From the NCBI GenBank assembly GCA_037954325.1, contig JBBMNZ010000014.1, positions 13,056,956 through 13,120,955 of the forward strand: a DNA stretch of 64,000 nt, read 5' to 3'. The stretch is from Fistularia commersonii. Lineage: Eukaryota > Chordata > Actinopteri > Syngnathiformes > Fistulariidae. The notes under the pieces are model-generated. The model had not been told where the DNA came from. It worked only from the letters and a program-made list of their open reading frames with translations, and ran no database searches. Position numbers and translations under genes: made by a program. Shown here piece by piece: positions 60,296 through 64,000 of this stretch. The stretch's first letter is position 1. Each line of letters begins with the position of its first letter.

Positions 60296-61934
60296 ATCAA
60301 GACAAATGTTAAAAGTTCAATAACTGTGTACTTTTGGCCAAAGAAGATGTGTCAGATAATTGCCAGTGCTTAATATGTAATCATATGTGATGATGAGCAA
60401 CATGATTTTACAGTTTGATAACTAATCACTATAACTGTAACATGTGGCAATATAAGGAGTGGCTGTTTGGTCTTTGGTCTTATTTTGAATGTGTGCTTGT
60501 TAAGCTCCTGCCTGGCTGCTACTTTGTTTTATTGTACTGGACTGGAGTTTATGGTGGTTAGCTGTTAGTGAGGCCCACTGTGAGGCAGCTGGTGGTAAAA
60601 GTAGGACATGCTCCCTGTTGTGCAGTCTATAGAGTGAACCCCTCCATATGTCATAGATTCCATTTCCTCCTATACTGAACCTCAAACAGGACCAGGCAGT
60701 ACTGGCCTGCTGCTGAGCTTTGAAGAGAAACTATGTGAAAGGATACACAGAGGCTCCTTTTCCAGCTTCACAGCTTTTTGTCTACTGACTTGAAATGGTT
60801 GGTGACAAGTGTTTTTTAAAACTATGGAACCTGACATTTTTATTAATTACAGCATCAAGAAAAGACAGTACAATGTGTGTAAAGAGCAAAATTAAATTGT
60901 TTCTGCGGCTAAATTTTATCAACACAAGCATCCTATTTTAAAAGAAGGGTTTGTATGGCTTCATACTAAAAAGAATGCACAGCGTTTGTTTGAAAACCCA
61001 TTGGAATTTGGTTAAACCTTAGCTTCCCCAGAAAACTCTCCCTTACCTAAACCTATTGTATATAATATTAACCGTTTAATCATGTGCTCAGATGTATGGG
61101 GCTGCAAAATACCAATAGATGTGCACAAGGTGTGAAATGTATGGAAAAAAATCTCTTTTGGATTTTGCATATTTCAATTCTCATTGGCTGTTCTGCATTT
61201 AAGATGAACTAAACATTTGATAACTTTATTCAGAATTTCTAATTGTTATTAGAGGTGTCTCACTATGATACCCTCAACAATCTCAGTTGATCAACTGCAT
61301 AATCAGCAACAGCTTGCAGTTTAGATTCCTCCTATATAGTTTTATTCTATTTATTTCTATTCACCCCTTAGATTAGAAGTCAAGAAATTTCAAAGTAATA
61401 TATCAATAGATTTTAAAGGATGGCTGGAGTCTGTTGATGTTGGTTTTCCACTTTTGCCGAAGTAAACATCCCTACTACTTGTGTTTTGTATCCACTTCAT
61501 TCCTGTTATCTGAAGTGGATTGAAACAAAGAGGGACCTCTCAAACAATGGTGTGAACCTTAATTGATTTCCGTAAGTAAACACTCATTTCTCTGCTCTCC
61601 TCCTCTGTTTGGTCAGAGGTAAGGGTCATCTATGGAGCAGCCTGTGGTTTTTTCCCATAAATTAGCAAAGCATTGAACCATATTTCCAAATGAGCAAATC
61701 ATTGATCATATCTGTCCTTATTTGAAGTGATATATATTTTTGTTGTATTATGATTTGTCTCAGAAAGCACATTTGTGATTTGTTGGCTGTGGCACCATGC
61801 TGCCTTATATGTGGTTACGAATATTCCCACTCATCGAACGGAAACATGCTGTGGCTAAGATGTTGCAGTTGCAGTACCATGGTGTCATTTTGGTTTATAT
61901 TTCAAATAATTGTTTATCTTGGGACATTTTAGCA
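60296..61934. other. Non-coding, nothing recognised
   Basis: Anonymous AT-rich sequence. Confidence 0.4.
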
Positions 61935-62220
61935 TAGAATCAGAATCAGAATAAGAATCTCTTTAATTGCCAAATGTACGATGTACACAGGAATTTGAGA
62001 CATAGGAGATTTATACAGTTTAAGTTAAATATATACAAAATAAGAAAGGGGGAAAGTGTCTTTGGGAATGGGGATGGGGGGATTACAAGGAAATGTTGAG
62101 GAGCGTGATGGCGCGCGGGAAAAAGCTGTTTAAATGACTAGTGGTGACTTGTGGACCTGAACCTACGACCCGCTGGGAGGGTTGTGAGGGTAGGTCTTCT
62201 GTTTTACCTTCCAGATATTA
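61935..62220 (-). mobile_element. L2/Rex1-like LINE 3' end, minus strand
   Basis: AGAATCAGAATCAGAATAAG, TCTCTTTAATTGCCAAATGT, ACACAGGAATTTGAG and GCGCGCGGGAAAAAGCTGTT match the reverse complement of a common fish LINE 3' UTR (GAATCA repeats, CTTTATTGGCCA, ACACAAGGAATTTG, GGGAAAAAGCTGTT). Only non-coding and the last few codon-like bases are present. A T18 run follows at 62,221-62,239. Confidence 0.75.
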
Positions 62221-62509
62221 CTTTTTTTTTTTTTTTTTTAAACATAGCCGTGTTAGGAAGAAGGTGAGAAAGACACACAAGAATGACAAACATTCTCTTT
62301 ATATAACTCTAACACGTTATATGTATATTGCTGTGCTTATTATGTTAGTCAAATATGAACATCACTTAACCAGCAGCACCTGAAATGAAATGAGTCCATG
62401 TAGAGGTTGGTGATGTGTGACACTAATTGTATGTGTAAAAAAATTTAAAGACTGTCACCATGATTTCCTGTTGAGTTTTAGAAAAGAATGTAAAAATAAC
62501 TGAAATCAG

Positions 62510-62754
62510 TAGAGGGTAGTGGTGTGGCTTTTGTTGTAAGACCAGTAGTCCTGGAACTGAAAGGTCCTGGTTTGATTTCTGAGCCCCTCCTAGTCTGATG
62601 AAATTTTGTTGAATCTCTAACTGCCCTCCTGGCACTGCTCAAGTGGCTGCCCACTGCTCATGGTTCATCCATGATGGATAAAATGCAGAGCATGGTTTCC
62701 CCCTAGGGATTGATAAAATATTCAAATTTCCGAGAGGAAAAAAAAAAAAAAAAC
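62510..62754 (+). mobile_element. tRNA-derived SINE, copy 5, with poly(A) end
   Basis: B box GGTTTGATTTC (62,569-62,579, two bases off). The body CCCACTGCTCATGGTTCATC, CATGATGGATAAAATGCAGA is as in copy 2, then CCCCCTAGGGATTGATAAAA and an A16 end (62,738-62,753). The A box region GTAGTGGTGTGGCTTTTGTT is diverged. Confidence 0.8.
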
Positions 62755-63783
62755 ATAGTATTTGAATTTTGAGTGGTGAAAAACATCTTGTTCACTAAAA
62801 TTTTCAGCAAGCTTGAACACTCTACAGATTGGTCAGCAATTGCCTACTTTTGTGAAAGCAACACATGTGAGTTAAATGACACCAGATCCACATTAATCAG
62901 TAGGGCTGGTCTGTGATCAAGGGAACACACTTTGTCATGATGAAGAAATGTGATGGTACTGGTTCAAATTAATCAGTGCATCGATAGGCTATCTTAATAG
63001 AAGTTGAAACAGGCAGAAACTCAAAGCTGAGTCCTCTGACATGTAGCATGTGGTCTGGTCCTGTTCCCCTTGCCCCAGAGAGGTGGTCTGGTTGTTTGTG
63101 TGCGATAAGGCTTTTGCAAACTGAAAAATTAATTTATGATATCAGTAAAGCATGAAGACACACATGGTACAGTAGATGGACTGCTCTTAGGGGGAACCAG
63201 AGGGAGGATTTTTCCAACTGTGTAACTGCATAAGCTTTCCAAAGCAGTGTATACAAACAGGGTGATCATTTGGTATTAATGCAACATTTAATGCAATAGT
63301 ATTTTACTAACCTTTATACCGCAAAAGTACTTGAGCCCTTTTTTTACGTGTCTTTGGATAAGCCTTTCAAACAGTACTTAGCGCATTAAATTATATATTG
63401 TTTATTATTCTGAACAAATTTTCTCCTTAAATGTATCCATTCGACTTGCAGTTAGTCTTATTTTCCCAATTATAGGCTGAAAAAACAAAAGATCCTTGAT
63501 GGCATTCACAAATAATGTTATTTTGTTAAGAGTAATTTCAGTTTTTTTTTTCAGTGTTTATCAAATATTTGATTTTAAGTAGGCGTTGTATTATACAACA
63601 GTAATGTTAAACATAAAAAAACTTTCTGTAGGCGATAAACCCCTTTTGAATAACCTTTAGGGGTAATTGTAATCATCAGTGTTATGATTCAGAGCTTCAA
63701 TAGCTTCTACAATTAAATAGGCTGGACTTTTTTATGCCTTTTTTGAAGTAAATGCTTGAGTTGTTTGAAACAACTTCCATCAG

Positions 63784-63788
<5 letters not shown>
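62755..63788. other. Non-coding, nothing recognised
   Basis: Anonymous AT-rich sequence to the last microsatellite. Confidence 0.4.
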
Positions 63789-63824
<36 letters not shown>

Positions 63825-63862
63825 ATGTGCGTGTGTGTGTGAGTGTGTGTGTGTGGGGGGGG
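63789..63862. repeat. (GT)n microsatellite with terminal G run
   Basis: About 17 GT units, CATGTGC, more GT units with one GAG, then G8. Confidence 0.97.
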
Positions 63863-64000
63863 GATGGGTGTTGTTATATAATGCTGAGTGATTGGCTGAG
63901 TCTTGATGGGCTACCTCATGGGATCTCTTATTTACTTGCTGTGAGGGGTTAATGAATTGCATTACCAAATGTAAAGCCGATTTCTCATCTTTTCGGAGAG

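Overview
The window looks like teleost fish nuclear DNA. The main reasons are two fragments of the fish retrotransposon Rex3, several tRNA-derived SINEs with good A and B boxes, 3' ends of several fish-type LINEs, a pogo/Tigger-like DNA transposon, and many long (CA)n/(TG)n arrays in AT-rich sequence. There are no bacterial operons, phage genes, CRISPR arrays or complete open genes. The species cannot be named from the sequence.

Layout. 1-20,500 is gene-poor: a Rex3 fragment (1-450, minus), degenerate copies of an interspersed 3'-tail repeat, microsatellites, a SINE (15,019-15,200) beside a decayed minus-strand LINE (15,205-16,712), a 165-bp polypurine tract and a 207-bp pentanucleotide array (19.2 kb). 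20,590-22,000 is the only part that looks like the start of a gene. It is CpG-rich, with a perfect CRE palindrome, two CCAAT boxes, a GC box, a TATA-like stretch, a candidate first exon ending at a GTAAGT donor, and a second candidate exon (21,831-21,986). That second exon has a good acceptor, an ATG and a CAG|GTAAGA donor. If it is real, only four codons (MPHQ) are coded here and everything from 21,987 to 64,000 would be an intron of at least 42 kb. I could not identify the gene.

22,000-64,000 carries no exon I can support. It holds repeats: a Rex3 3' end (28.2-28.6 kb), an RTE-like LINE (34.4-37.0 kb) with an 853-bp pogo-like element inserted in its coding region, L2/Rex1-like LINE 3' ends (41.6-42.3 and 61.9-62.2 kb), another LINE 3' end (59.6-60.3 kb), five more SINEs, long dinucleotide arrays and two unusual hairpin-forming sequences. 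The most striking is a perfect 40-bp palindrome without spacer at 29,088-29,127. A 12-bp-stem hairpin with a competing second arm lies at 43,029-43,065.

No new multi-gene system is visible. The open frames are retrotransposon remnants, microsatellite translations or chance frames. Family names rest on recognition by eye, not on a database search.
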